Counted from the stretch's first letter, positions 47,536 through 57,089 are shown. The stretch is 64,000 nucleotides of DNA from Bog-756 sp963704585 (GCA_963704585.1 OY969919.1:1798001-1862000), one strand, 5' to 3'. Numbers and translations: made by a program. Notes: generated by a model from the sequence alone, not told the origin.

Positions 47536-48029
47536 GCCGGTCGCCCTCCTTGGTCGTCGCCCCCCGTCGACGGGAGGGGGAGCGGTGTCCGCAACTGCCA
47601 ACCTACCGCGTCCTCCGGCTGCGACGGCACGAACTGGTCGGCCATGCCGGTGCGTCGGTTGACCACGATCGGCGAGTAGAGGTTGACCGTCGAGAGCTCC
47701 ATCGGCTCGCGCTGGGTCACGATCGCGAGCAGCGCCGCGTCGGTCGGCGAGGTGAGGTCGAGCGCGTCGGCGAACGACTCGTCGAGCTCGACCTCGAACT
47801 CCGGCCAGAGGAAGCCGGGCGGCGTCACGAGGAAGCGCAGGCTCGGCACCTCCGACCCGCCCGCGAAGTGCACGCGGTCCTTGCAGGTGAGCAGCGCGAA
47901 CATGCCGACGTCGTCGTCGGCGAGCGGCTGCAGGGTGAAGTGCACCGCACCGAGCCAGCCGAGCATCTCGCGGCGGAAGGTGATCTCCATCTCGGAGACG
48001 GTGATGGGTCGGGTCAGGGTCGTCTCCAC
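47529..48029 (-). CDS. fliW: Flagellar assembly factor FliW
   Basis: 166 residues from GTG 48029, chosen because TCCTCCTC (minus strand GAGGAGGA) lies just upstream and the protein then starts VETTLTRPITVSEMEITF as family members do. Core FliW pieces: LGWLGAVHFTLQPL, FLVTPPGFLWPEFEVELDE, ALLAIVTQREPMELSTVNLYSPIVVNRRTGMADQFV. FliW binds CsrA and flagellin. Follows flgL by about 60 bases and overlaps csrA. Confidence 0.9.
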   Translation of the reverse strand: METTLTRPITVSEMEITFRREMLGWLGAVHFTLQPLADDDVGMFALLTCKDRVHFAGGSEVPSLRFLVTPPGFLWPEFEVELDESFADALDLTSPTDAALLAIVTQREPMELSTVNLYSPIVVNRRTGMADQFVPSQPEDAVGWQLRTPLPLPSTGGDDQGGRPAC

Positions 48030-48089
48030 CGAGGTCCTCCTCGTCGACGTCGTGGCCGGCACGCGGGGCGCCACCACGGGAGTCCATCC

Positions 48090-48986
48090 TTACAGGAAGT
48101 GCACCAGGGTCTCGGGGATGGCCTGCGAGGCGGCCCACATGGCGGCCTGGTAGTTGGTCATCTGCGAGTTGAGCTGGGTGGTCACGGTCGCGACGTTCAC
48201 GTTCTCGAGGCCCGACTGCGCGGTCTGCACCGTGGTGAGCTGCGTGACGAGGGAGCTGGACACCTGGGTCACCTGCTGGGAGTCGGTGCCGAGCTGGGCC
48301 GCGGCCTGCTCGGCGGTCGTGATGTTGGCGTCGAGCGCGGTGAGCGCGTTCTGGATCTGGGTCGCGGTCGGGGTGCCGGTCGCGAGCTGGGCCGCGACCG
48401 TGCTCAGCGTCGAGAAGACGTTGGCGGCGCCCGTGCCGAAAAGGGTGGTCCCCGTGACCGAGAGCGGCGTGGTCTGCCCGTTGCCCGTCCCCGGGCCGAT
48501 CACGAGGGTCGGGAGGTCGTTGTTCCCGAGGTAGTTGCCGTTCGCGTCGTAGGCGGAGGGCGAAGCCGAGGTGCCGGCGAAGATCGGCCGGCCCCCGTAG
48601 TCGGTGTTGGCGACCGCGAGGAGGCTCTGCACGATGCCGGTCAGCTGGGTGGCGAGCCCCTGGTAGGTGGCCGGTGTCTGCGCGCCCTGGTTGGCGGCCT
48701 GCAGGAGGACGGTGCGTGCGGTCTGCATCTGGTTGAGCGCGGTGTTCGCCGAGTTGTTGGCGAGCCCGAGCCACGACGACGCGGTCTGCGTGTTGTCCTG
48801 CCAGGTCGTGAGCTGGCTCGCCTGGCTCGAGAGGCCGAGCACCTGGGTGACCGCCCCGGGGTTGTCCGAGGGGAGGTTGAGGACCCTGCCGGAGGAGAGC
48901 TGCTGCTCGAGCGTCGCGATCGAGCTCTCCTGCTGGTTGAGCTGGGCGATGATCGCCTGGGCGAGAGTGATGTCCGAGACGCGCAT
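48090..48986 (-). CDS. flgL: Flagellar hook-filament junction protein FlgL (HAP3)
   Basis: 298 residues. The flagellin-like N-terminal coiled coil is intact (MRVSDITLAQAIIAQLNQQESSIATLEQQLSSGRVLNLPSDNPGAV) and the C-terminal helix returns as GLENVNVATVTTQLNSQMTNYQAAMWAASQ. The middle is Gly/Ala/Thr-rich and variable. It joins hook to filament with FlgK. Starts 2 nt after the flgK stop. Confidence 0.92.
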   Translation of the reverse strand: MRVSDITLAQAIIAQLNQQESSIATLEQQLSSGRVLNLPSDNPGAVTQVLGLSSQASQLTTWQDNTQTASSWLGLANNSANTALNQMQTARTVLLQAANQGAQTPATYQGLATQLTGIVQSLLAVANTDYGGRPIFAGTSASPSAYDANGNYLGNNDLPTLVIGPGTGNGQTTPLSVTGTTLFGTGAANVFSTLSTVAAQLATGTPTATQIQNALTALDANITTAEQAAAQLGTDSQQVTQVSSSLVTQLTTVQTAQSGLENVNVATVTTQLNSQMTNYQAAMWAASQAIPETLVHFL

Positions 48987-48988
48987 CG

Positions 48989-50431
48989 CTACACCGCCGC
49001 GAGCAGGGACTGGTAGGCGGTGTTGATGGCGTCGATCACCTTGGACGCCGCCTGGAAGGCGTTCTGGGCCGAGAGGATGTTGACCTCCTCTTGGTTCTGG
49101 TTGACACCGGACACCGTGGCGACGTTGTTGGAGGCGGTCGTGGCGAGGTTGCCGGCCGCGGTCGCCGCGTTGGTCGCGCCCGCCGACTGGGTGCCGAGCG
49201 CGCCAATCATCGACTGGTAGAGGGCGTCGGGCCCCGTCTGCGAGTTGGCGAGCGCGGCCATGGCCTGCGCGTTGGTGCCGTCGAGGGTCGGGGTGCCGAT
49301 CGCGTTCGAGTTGCCCGGTCCGGGCGCCGACGCGGTCGCGATGAGCGACGGGTTGGCGAGGAACGCGGCCGACACCGTGATCGTCGCCGCGGCGTTGGGC
49401 GCCGCGGTGTACGTCGAGGACGATCCCTGGTCCACGAAGATGTTGGGGAGGATCGTCCCGCCGTACGCGCCGGCGATCGCGGAGCCCGGGTCTCCGTTCG
49501 CGTCCATGCCGTTCGCCTGCAGGGTGTTCATGTCGGTCGCGAGGGCGTTTGCCGTCCCGGAGAGCTGCGACTGGTAGGCGGGGAGCACCGTGTTGACCGC
49601 GGTGATGTTGGCGCCGACCGACCCGCCCGCGGTGACCTGTGCGCCGCTCGCGATCACGATCGCGAGGTTGGCATTCGCCGCCGACCCGGTCGACGAGAGG
49701 GTCTGCGCGACGTTGCCGGAGACCAGCTGCACGCCCCCGAGGTAGACGGTCTCCGCGCCGCTCGCGTCGGGCGAGGTCGTGACGCCGAGCAGGCCGGCGA
49801 GCGTGTCGACCGCGGCGCGGCGCTGGTCGATCAGCGCGTTCACGTTCTGGTTGGCCGCGGTGCCCGCGACGATCCCCTGGTTGAGCGTGGCGACCTGCTG
49901 GAGGAGCGAGTTGGCCTGGGCGAGGGTCCCCGCGCCTCCGCTGCCGGTGCCGACCTCCGACTGCAGCGAGGTCGCGAGCTGCGAGAGCTGCGTCGAGGTC
50001 GAGTTGAAGGTGTTGGCGAGCGTCTGCGCGTCCGCGGCGACGACCTGCTGCGCGCCCGGCTGGTTCGGTGTGCCGGCGAGCTTCGAGAGGTCGGACCAGA
50101 AGGTCGAGAGCTGGGCCGCGATCCCGTTCCCGTTCGGCTCCGGGAAGATCGCCTCGATCGAGGACATGACCTGGCTGGCCTGGTTGGCCCCGCCCTGGAG
50201 CCCCTGGGCCGAGACGTTGGCCGCGGCGTAGACCGCGTCGGTCAGCTCGGTGACCGACTGGATCATGACCCCCTGGCCCGACTGGAACATCGCGCCGGAC
50301 ACCCAGGGCGAGAGGTTGACCTGCTCGCGCGCGTAGCCGGGTGTGTTGATGTTGGCGAGGTTGTTGGATGCGGCGTCGAGGAGTGCCGAGTCCGCGAGCA
50401 GGCCGCTCGCCGCGATGTTGAGGTCGCTCAT
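48989..50431 (-). CDS. flgK: Flagellar hook-associated protein FlgK (HAP1)
   Basis: 480 residues. The N-terminus (DLNIAASGLLADSALLDAASNNLANINTPGYAREQVNL) is the rod/hook signature, and the C-terminal helix (LATTASNNVATVSGVNQNQEEVNILSAQNAFQAASKVIDAINTAYQSLLAAV) matches. Secreted by the flagellar export apparatus without a signal peptide. Forms the hook-filament junction. The FlgN-like chaperone gene is directly upstream. Confidence 0.95.
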   Translation of the reverse strand: MSDLNIAASGLLADSALLDAASNNLANINTPGYAREQVNLSPWVSGAMFQSGQGVMIQSVTELTDAVYAAANVSAQGLQGGANQASQVMSSIEAIFPEPNGNGIAAQLSTFWSDLSKLAGTPNQPGAQQVVAADAQTLANTFNSTSTQLSQLATSLQSEVGTGSGGAGTLAQANSLLQQVATLNQGIVAGTAANQNVNALIDQRRAAVDTLAGLLGVTTSPDASGAETVYLGGVQLVSGNVAQTLSSTGSAANANLAIVIASGAQVTAGGSVGANITAVNTVLPAYQSQLSGTANALATDMNTLQANGMDANGDPGSAIAGAYGGTILPNIFVDQGSSSTYTAAPNAAATITVSAAFLANPSLIATASAPGPGNSNAIGTPTLDGTNAQAMAALANSQTGPDALYQSMIGALGTQSAGATNAATAAGNLATTASNNVATVSGVNQNQEEVNILSAQNAFQAASKVIDAINTAYQSLLAAV

Positions 50432-50447
50432 CGGGACCCCGCCGGTG

Positions 50448-50930
50448 TCACAGCGCCCCGCGGACGATCTGCGGGCGTGCCGCGACCGGGCGGCCGTAGG
50501 TCCCCGCGTGGTTCTCGCGGAGGAAGGCGAGGGCCTCCTCGGCGAGGGCCGAGCGCCGGCTCACTGCGGAGCTCGCCAGCTCGGTCACGTGCTTGAGGTG
50601 GGCCATGCCTTCGAGGAGCTGGCTCCGTCGGTCGTCGAGGAGCTCGCTCCAGCCGGCCGGCACCTCGCGGGCGATCTGCTCGAGACGCACGTCCCCGTCG
50701 AGGCCGCACGCCTCGGTGACGCCGTTGGTGGCGGCCGCTCGGCGTAGGTCGATGAGGCGGACCTGCTCGCTCGCGGCCTCGAGGTCGCTCACCGAGCGCG
50801 GGATCCACCGTCCCTGGTCGGCCGCGACGAGCGAGGCGAGGACCACCACCCGGTAGGTGAGGACGTCGAGCTGCTCGACCTCGACGTCGAGGATGTCGAC
50901 CAGCTCAGCGAGGATTTCGTCGGAAGCCAC
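50448..50930 (-). CDS. flgN: FlgN-like flagellar chaperone
   Basis: 160 residues, all helical. The pattern ELVDILDVEVEQLDVLTYRVVVLASLVAADQG and the long C-terminal helices agree with FlgN, the export chaperone of FlgK/FlgL. FlgN is poorly conserved in sequence, so the call leans on position between flgK and the rest of the operon. Cytoplasmic. Confidence 0.7.
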   Translation of the reverse strand: MASDEILAELVDILDVEVEQLDVLTYRVVVLASLVAADQGRWIPRSVSDLEAASEQVRLIDLRRAAATNGVTEACGLDGDVRLEQIAREVPAGWSELLDDRRSQLLEGMAHLKHVTELASSAVSRRSALAEEALAFLRENHAGTYGRPVAARPQIVRGAL

Positions 50931-50969
50931 CGAGAGAACAACGACCCGGTGGGAGGTGGAGTTGAGGGG

Positions 50970-51254
50970 TCAGCGCTCGATTTCTCGTTCGGCGGCGGCC
51001 CGTCGCCGGTTGGTCCGCTCGTTGGTCGCCTGGACCCGTGCGTAGTAGAGGATCACCCCGGTCACCGCCCACACCAACAGGCCGATGACGAGGAGCGCGA
51101 GGGCGAGCCTCCCGAGCAGCGTGACTGCTGACAGGTTGCCGGTCACCACCTCCCAGAAGGACGGGAGGATGCAGAGGGTCGCGAGGACCACGACCGCGAG
51201 CGGGCGGATCCGGCGGATGTCGGCCGCGAGCGCCTGGTGCTGGCGGACGTTCAC
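50970..51254 (-). CDS. Small two-helix membrane protein of the flagellar operon
   Basis: 94 residues from GTG 51254, overlapping the flhF-like stop (GTGA). Two transmembrane helices (PLAVVVLATLCILPSFW and LALALLVIGLLVWAVTGVIL) are followed by a basic tail (TNERTNRRRAAAEREIER). I know no family for it. The coupling to flhF-like and flgN suggests a role at the export gate or basal body. Function unknown. Confidence 0.6.
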   Translation of the reverse strand: MNVRQHQALAADIRRIRPLAVVVLATLCILPSFWEVVTGNLSAVTLLGRLALALLVIGLLVWAVTGVILYYARVQATNERTNRRRAAAEREIER

Positions 51255-52993
51255 CGGTCGGGTTCCATGGCCCGGCTGAGCAGGGTCACCGTCCACCCCA
51301 TCGGGGAGCTCGCCTCGCCGTCGACGAACGCGATGGGCAGCGCGCCGAGGAGGTCTGCCGGGCTCACCGTCGAGTCGATCCCCCAGAGGGCGACCGCGTG
51401 GATGATCCCGAGGTCGCGGCTCCACTGCTCGAGGTCGGCCCGCTTGGTCCCCGCGCTCACCGCGCCGAGGACGTAGTCGGCCTGGATGCTCTCGAGCACG
51501 GTGCGCTCGCGGGGCCGGAGGACCGCGCCGGGCGGCGCCTCGATCGGCACCAGCGAGAGGTGGCCGGCCAGCCGGCGCATGGCCACGCGGCCCGCGACCT
51601 CGACCGGTTCACCGGTCTGCAGGACGTCGCCGAGCAGGTCGTCGACAGGCGGCTTCGCGCCGCCGTCCCAGACCGGGCGCGCCGGGTCGCGGCGTGCGCC
51701 GTGCCGGAACGGCGAGTCCCCGAGGAGGAGCCGGACCGTGCGGTCGATCGGCCCGGGGGTCCCGACGACGGCGACGACCGAGCCGAGCTCGGTCGGGAGC
51801 GGGGCGGCGGCCGGGAGGCGCGAGAGCGAGCGGACCAGCGCGTCGAGGGTCGGCCGGTTGCCGCGGGGCAGGTGGCGCTCGGGGACGCCGAGGTTGCGCA
51901 GCCGCTCGAAGAGGTCGGGGATGGGCCGGGGCGCGGGACCGGTCGGTGCCTTCGGTGCGGCCGGCGCGGCGGGGAGGGCGGCGGTGGCCGGCTTCGGCGC
52001 CGGTGCGGGTGCGGGCTTCGGTGGCGCTTGGGCTGCGGGCTTCGGTGCCGGCTTCGGGGCCGGAGCCGGGGGTGCCGGAGCCTTCGTGGCCTGCGGCTTC
52101 GCGGGCGGAGCCGTCGGCGCTGTGGGATTCGGTGCCGTGGCCTTCGGTGCGGCAGGCCTCGGCGCGGGCTTCGCTGCGGCCTTCGGCGTGGTCGGCGCCT
52201 TGGCGCGGGCCGGCTTGCGCCGCTGCCTCGCCTTGGCCGGCGTGACCGGAGGGGCGGCAGGTGCGGTCGGGGATCCGGACGTCGGTTCGGCGACGGCCTC
52301 GAGGGCGGTGCCTGCGCTCCCCGCCGCGCTGTCCGCCGGGCTCTCCACCGCGTTCTCCACCGCGTTCTCCGCCGCCGGCATTGCGGCAGCTGCGTCGTCG
52401 TGCCCGGCTGCCGGCTCTTCCGTCGATTCGTCGGGCGCACCGGTCGCGGGCGCTGCCGCGTCGTCGGGGTGATCAGCGATCGCGGCCTCCGCCTCGGCGA
52501 GGACCCGGTCGAACGTGTCGGGGTGGAGCGAGCCGAGATGCAGCGAGAGCTGGTCGTTGGTCTCCTCGACGAGCGAGGCGAGCGTGTCGGCGATGCCCGT
52601 GTCGACCGTATCGGGCGCCGACGTCGGTCCGACAGGCGGTGTCGTCGGCGCGGTCTTCGAGCCGTCGCGCACCGCCTCGTTCGCCTGAAAGGCGTGCACG
52701 CCCGTGCCGTGCCCGTTCGACGAGTTGGCCGCGTTGGCCGCCTGTTTCTGCGCGCGGCGCGCCTTGCGCGGGGTGCGCTCGGCACCCGCCGGCGGGGTCA
52801 CCCCGGCGACGAAGACCTCGGTGGCGAAGAAGCCGGCCACCCCGCCACGGCGCGTCTTCCAGCACCGCAGCTCGGCCGTCTGGCCGAGCGCCTCGCGTGC
52901 CCGGGCGATCGCCTCCTCGGCCGTCCGGCCGAGGTACTCCCCGGGACCCTCCGCCAGCGCGGCGGCGTGATCAGGCCGCGACCACAGTGCCAT
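51251..52993 (-). CDS. FlhF-like protein with degenerate GTPase and long Pro/Ala linker
   Basis: 580 residues. Residues 1-70 (EYLGRTAEEAIARAREALGQTAELRCWKTRRGGVAGFF) resemble the FlhF/Jag-type N-terminal domain. A linker of about 250 residues rich in Pro, Ala, Lys and Glu follows (52450 down to 51950). The last 200 residues match the position and length of the FlhF SRP-GTPase. Yet the P-loop is absent: the segment VVAVVGTPGPIDRTVRLLL lacks the GxxGxGKT. The order flhA-flhF is standard, so this is the likely FlhF counterpart. Starts 23 nt inside flhA. GTP binding is improbable as read. Confidence 0.55.
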   Translation of the reverse strand: MALWSRPDHAAALAEGPGEYLGRTAEEAIARAREALGQTAELRCWKTRRGGVAGFFATEVFVAGVTPPAGAERTPRKARRAQKQAANAANSSNGHGTGVHAFQANEAVRDGSKTAPTTPPVGPTSAPDTVDTGIADTLASLVEETNDQLSLHLGSLHPDTFDRVLAEAEAAIADHPDDAAAPATGAPDESTEEPAAGHDDAAAAMPAAENAVENAVESPADSAAGSAGTALEAVAEPTSGSPTAPAAPPVTPAKARQRRKPARAKAPTTPKAAAKPAPRPAAPKATAPNPTAPTAPPAKPQATKAPAPPAPAPKPAPKPAAQAPPKPAPAPAPKPATAALPAAPAAPKAPTGPAPRPIPDLFERLRNLGVPERHLPRGNRPTLDALVRSLSRLPAAAPLPTELGSVVAVVGTPGPIDRTVRLLLGDSPFRHGARRDPARPVWDGGAKPPVDDLLGDVLQTGEPVEVAGRVAMRRLAGHLSLVPIEAPPGAVLRPRERTVLESIQADYVLGAVSAGTKRADLEQWSRDLGIIHAVALWGIDSTVSPADLLGALPIAFVDGEASSPMGWTVTLLSRAMEPDR

Positions 52994-55058
52994 CGGTCAC
53001 ACTCCCCATCGATTCGAGTCGCATCGTGGGGCCGACCTCCCCGGCACCGAGGACGGCGAGCCGTGGCAGGCTCGGCCGCAGCAGTCTGCGCAACGCCGGC
53101 CGCAGCCGCGTCGCGCACAGCACTACCGGGCTCTGCCCGCGTGCCTCGGCTTCCTGCGTGAGCCGGCCGACCTGGCGGACGACCGACTCGGCGAGGTCGG
53201 CGTCGATGGCCAGGGTCCGGCCCCGTTCCCCGAGCTGCAGCGCTCCGAGCAGCTGCTGTTCGAGCACGGGCGCGAGCGTCACGATGGCGAGCACACCGTC
53301 CACCGCGTAGAGCGAGCCGATCGTCGAGCCGAGCGAGATCCGGGCGGCCTCGAGCAGGCTGTCCTGGTCCTTCTGCTGGGTGCGCGCCTGCTCGGTGAGC
53401 GATTCGAGGATGCGCACGAGGTCGCGCACGGGGACCCCCTCCTCGAGCAGGCCGTGCAGGACGCCCTGCACGTCGCCGAGGGTGAGGTTGGCCGCGCTCA
53501 TCTCCTCGAGCACGACCGGGTTCGACGCCTTGACCGCGTCGAGCAGGACCTTCGTGTCCTGTCGCGAGACGAGGTCACCCGCGTGCTCGCGCACGACCTC
53601 GGCGAGGTGGGTGGTCACGACCGCCGAGCGGTCGACGACCGTGATGCCGGAGACCGCCGCCTGGTGCGAGAGCTCGGCCCCGATCCACTTGGCCCGTCCG
53701 CCGAACGCGGGGTCGCGCGTCTCCACGCCGATCAGACTATCCAGATTGGGTCCGATCGCGAGGAGCTTTCCGCGGGGTGCCTCGCCGCGCGCGATCTCGA
53801 CCCCATGGATCCGGATCGCGTAGGTCGCGGCCGGCAGGTCGAGGTTGTCGCGGGTGTGCACCTGGGGCATCACGATACCGAGCTCCATGGCCACGTTCCG
53901 CCGGAGCGCCTTCACCCGCTCGAGGAGGTCGCCGCCGCGCTCGGGCTGCACGAGGTCGATGAGCTCGAGGCCGAGCTCGAGGCCGAGCGGCTCGACCGCG
54001 AGCCCCGCGGCGAGCGCCTCGGGTGTCTCCGGCGTCGTCACCGCCGGGGCCTCCTCGGCCTCGACCTCCTCGATCGAGCGCTCGGAGGGCAGCCGCGAGC
54101 CGAGGAAGAAGACGACGCCTCCGACCAGCAGGAACGGGATCTTCGGCAGGCCGGGGATGATCGCGAGGCCGGCCATGACCAGACCGGTCATGCGCACGAT
54201 CTGGCGGTAGCGGGAGAGCTGGTGGAGGACGCTGTGGCCGAGGTCCTGCTCGGTCGCCGCACGGGTCACGATGATGCCGGTCGAGAGCGACAGCAGGAGT
54301 GCGGGGATCTGCGAGACGAGGCCGTCCCCGACCGACAGCAGGCTGTAGGTGCTGATCGCCTCGGAGAACGACATGTGGTGCTGCACGATCCCGATGGTGA
54401 GCCCGCCCACCAGGTTCACCAGGGTGATCACCACCGCGGCGATCGCGTCGCCGCGGACGAACTTGGAGGCACCGTCCATCGCGCCGTAGAAGTCGGCCTC
54501 GTCGGCGACCTCCTGTCGCCGCGTCCGGGCCTGCTCCTCGTTGATCGAGCCGGCGTGCAGGTCGGCGTCGATGGCCATCTGCTTGCCCGGCATGCCGTCG
54601 AGCGTGAAGCGTGCCGCGACCTCGGCGACCCGGCCGGCCCCCGAGGTGATGACCACGAACTGGATGACGATGAGGATGAAGAAGACCACCAGGCCGACGA
54701 GGATCGAACCGCCGATCACGAAGTGGCCGAAGCTCTGGATGACCACGCCCGCGTAGCCGTTGAGCAGCACCAGCCGGGTGGCCGCGACGTTGAGCGCGAG
54801 ACGGAACATGGTCGCGACGAGCACGAGGGTCGGGAAGACCGAGAAGTCGAGCGGCCGCTTCACCTGCATGGCCGTGAGCAGCACGAGGATCGCCCCCGTG
54901 ATGTTGGCCGTGATCAGCAGGTCGATGACGAAGGTCGGCAGCGGCACGACCAGCACCACCACGACCGAGACGACCGAGAGGGGGACCGCGGTCGCGGCCA
55001 GCCGGCGCCACCGCTGCGCGCTCGCCTGCGCGAGGGGTCCGGCGAAGGTGTCAGCCAC
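52971..55058 (-). CDS. flhA: Flagellar export protein FlhA
   Basis: 695 residues, the usual FlhA length, GTG start. Eight transmembrane helices fill residues 20-320. The FHIPEP signature is clear: RVAEVAARFTLDGMPGKQMAIDADLHAG...EADFYGAMDGASKFVRGDAIA. The C-terminal cytoplasmic domain (MPQVHTRDNLDLPAATYAIRIHG, VLLDAVKASNPVVLEEM) binds substrates and chaperones. It is the main export-gate protein, working with FlhB and FliPQR. Follows flhB by 162 bases. Confidence 0.95.
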   Translation of the reverse strand: MADTFAGPLAQASAQRWRRLAATAVPLSVVSVVVVLVVPLPTFVIDLLITANITGAILVLLTAMQVKRPLDFSVFPTLVLVATMFRLALNVAATRLVLLNGYAGVVIQSFGHFVIGGSILVGLVVFFILIVIQFVVITSGAGRVAEVAARFTLDGMPGKQMAIDADLHAGSINEEQARTRRQEVADEADFYGAMDGASKFVRGDAIAAVVITLVNLVGGLTIGIVQHHMSFSEAISTYSLLSVGDGLVSQIPALLLSLSTGIIVTRAATEQDLGHSVLHQLSRYRQIVRMTGLVMAGLAIIPGLPKIPFLLVGGVVFFLGSRLPSERSIEEVEAEEAPAVTTPETPEALAAGLAVEPLGLELGLELIDLVQPERGGDLLERVKALRRNVAMELGIVMPQVHTRDNLDLPAATYAIRIHGVEIARGEAPRGKLLAIGPNLDSLIGVETRDPAFGGRAKWIGAELSHQAAVSGITVVDRSAVVTTHLAEVVREHAGDLVSRQDTKVLLDAVKASNPVVLEEMSAANLTLGDVQGVLHGLLEEGVPVRDLVRILESLTEQARTQQKDQDSLLEAARISLGSTIGSLYAVDGVLAIVTLAPVLEQQLLGALQLGERGRTLAIDADLAESVVRQVGRLTQEAEARGQSPVVLCATRLRPALRRLLRPSLPRLAVLGAGEVGPTMRLESMGSVTDGTVVAA

Positions 55059-55220
55059 GGAGTCGGTCGCGGCGTCGTGCGGGCACGGGCGGGTCCTCGG
55101 GAAGGCGTTGTCGCTGCCGTCCGTCCGTGGACGCGGTCCGGCCGTCCTGGCCTGCCGGTACTACGACCCGTTCGCGTCCAGAGTTGAGGGGCGGGCGACG
55201 CATCCCGGGCGGTGGCCGCC

Positions 55221-56326
55221 TCATCCGGCCATGCGCAGCGACGGCGAGTCCATCCGGTGGACCGCGCCGAGCAGCTTGGCGGCCGGGGTGAGGGAGTAGA
55301 CGAAGGCGAGGAGCTGGGCGACGGCTGCGTAGAGGACGGGCGGCACGAGGTCGTCGATCTCGCAGGACGAGTGGAGGGTCCGGGCGAGGACCGGGTTCTC
55401 GACGATCGGGACCCCGGCGGCCTCGCCCCGCTCGCGGATGCGCAGCGCCACGTGGTCGGCGCCCTTCGCCACGACGCGGGGGCGGCGTCCCGCTCGCGGT
55501 CGTAGGCGACGGCGACCGCGAAGTGGGTCGGGTTGGTCACGATCACGTCCGCGTCGGCGACCGCGGCCATCATCCGCATGCCGCTGAGCTGCCGGGCCTT
55601 GTTCCGCACCGCCCGGCGCATCTCGGGCGCGCCGTCGTTGCGGCGCATCTCGTCTCGCACTTCCTGCTTGGTCATGCGCATGTTCTGCTGGTAGGTGCGG
55701 CGCTGGAACGCGTAGTCGACCGCGGCGATGACGAGCCCGAGTCCCGCGATGTCGCGCAGCAGGCTCGAGACGGTCGAACCCGCCGCGGCGACCGTGGTCT
55801 GCAGGGGCAGGGTCGCCCCGCCGAGGACGGACAGCGCGAGCTGGTGGAGGAGGACGTAGCCCACGGCGGCGAGGACGGCCACCTTGCCGAGGGTCTTGGC
55901 GAGCGAGAAGAACCCCTGGGCCGACGCCATGCGGGAGAGCCCGGTCCGCGGGCTGATCCGCGAGAACCGGAACCCGACCGCCTTCGGCGTGAAGCGGAGC
56001 CCGACCTGGGCGAACGCACTGACCGTCCCGACGACCGTGCAGACCGCCACGATGGGGAGCGCGGCGAAGGCGAAGGTCGCGAGCCCCTTCGAGAGGACGC
56101 CGAGCGCGACGGTCGTCGACGGATCGGCGATCGCCTGCGCGACCTGCTGGGTGAACGCGTTGACCCGGCTCGCGGCGATCCCGCCGAGCCACGGGAGGGT
56201 GGCCGCGACGACGAGCAGGCTGAGCCACGAGCCGATCTCGGGCGAGCGCGCGACCATGCCCTTCTCCCGCTGCTCCTTCTTGTGCCGGACGGTGGGCTTC
56301 TCGGTCTTCTGGGACTTGTCGGCCAC
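55221..56326 (-). CDS. flhB: Flagellar export switch protein FlhB, frameshifted
   Basis: About 368 residues. The N-terminus (KTEKPTVRHKKEQREKGMVARSPE) and four transmembrane helices are standard FlhB. The autocleavage site NPTH (VTNPTHFAVAVAYD) is intact. Right after it the frame breaks: a missing C in the run at 55478-55482 (GGGGG on the plus strand) separates it from the rest of the C-terminal domain (VVAKGADHVALRIRERGEAAGVPIVENPVLARTL) that ends at 55221. One added base restores the full protein. FlhB autocleavage switches export from hook to filament substrates. Confidence 0.9.
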
Positions 56327-56327
56327 C

Positions 56328-57089
56328 TCAGGCCCCGAAGAGCTGGGTCATCGAACGACCGACCAGGTCCGTCACGTCGGAGGGCAGCGCGACGAGCGCC
56401 ATGCCGACCGCCGCGAGCGCGACGAGGATCTGGAGCGGGAAGCCGAAGACGAAGACGTTCATCTGCGGTGCCGCCTTGGCGAGCAGCGCGAGCACGACCT
56501 GGGTCGCGAAGAGGACCACGATGACCGGTGCGGCGATCTCGACCGCGGCGGCGAAGAAGGTGGTGACGTCGTTGGTGATCACGCGGGCGACACTGCCGAG
56601 GGTCACGCCCTTCGGCAGTGTCGTGCCGACCGCCTTGAAGGAGCGGAGGAAGCCGTCGACGATCACGAGGACCGCTCCCGTCGTGAAGAGCAGCGCGGTC
56701 GCGATGAGGTTGTAGAACTGGCCGAGGATCGGCGACTGCTGCAGCGAGAGCGGATCGATCGAGGGGGGGAGGTTGAGCCCGGAGAAGAGGTCGATGAGGC
56801 TCCCGGCCGCGGCCACCGCCGAGACGAACATGGTCACCACGAAACCGAGCACCAGGCCGATCAGCGCCTGGATGACGACCTGGGTGATGACCTGCACGTC
56901 GGTGGTCGGGAGCGGCTCGTGCACGAGGGTGCCCGCCGCGACGAGGGCGAGGCCGAGGGCGAGGCCGATCTTCGCGTAGGAGGGGATCGCCTTCGAGGAG
57001 AACGGGGTGCAGAACACCACCCAGGTGGACGCACGCACCAGCGCGAGGAAGAACGCGACCGCGAACGCGGCCGAGAACTGGAAGCTCAT
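56328..57089 (-). CDS. fliR: Flagellar export gate protein FliR
   Basis: 253 residues with six transmembrane segments. Typical FliR pieces: RASTWVVFCTPFSSKAIPSYAKIGLALGLAL, QVVIQALIGLVLGFVVTMFVSAVAAAGSLIDLFSGL, GAVLVIVDGFLRSFKAV. Its stop is 1 nt before the flhB start and its start overlaps the fliQ stop (ATGA). Part of the FliPQR core that starts export-gate assembly. Confidence 0.93.
   Translation of the reverse strand: MSFQFSAAFAVAFFLALVRASTWVVFCTPFSSKAIPSYAKIGLALGLALVAAGTLVHEPLPTTDVQVITQVVIQALIGLVLGFVVTMFVSAVAAAGSLIDLFSGLNLPPSIDPLSLQQSPILGQFYNLIATALLFTTGAVLVIVDGFLRSFKAVGTTLPKGVTLGSVARVITNDVTTFFAAAVEIAAPVIVVLFATQVVLALLAKAAPQMNVFVFGFPLQILVALAAVGMALVALPSDVTDLVGRSMTQLFGA

Noticed and set aside
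46929..47679. Plus-strand frames between the HNH gene and csrA
   Set aside because: Arg/Pro/Ser-rich, antisense to csrA and fliW, with no domain; explained by GC bias.
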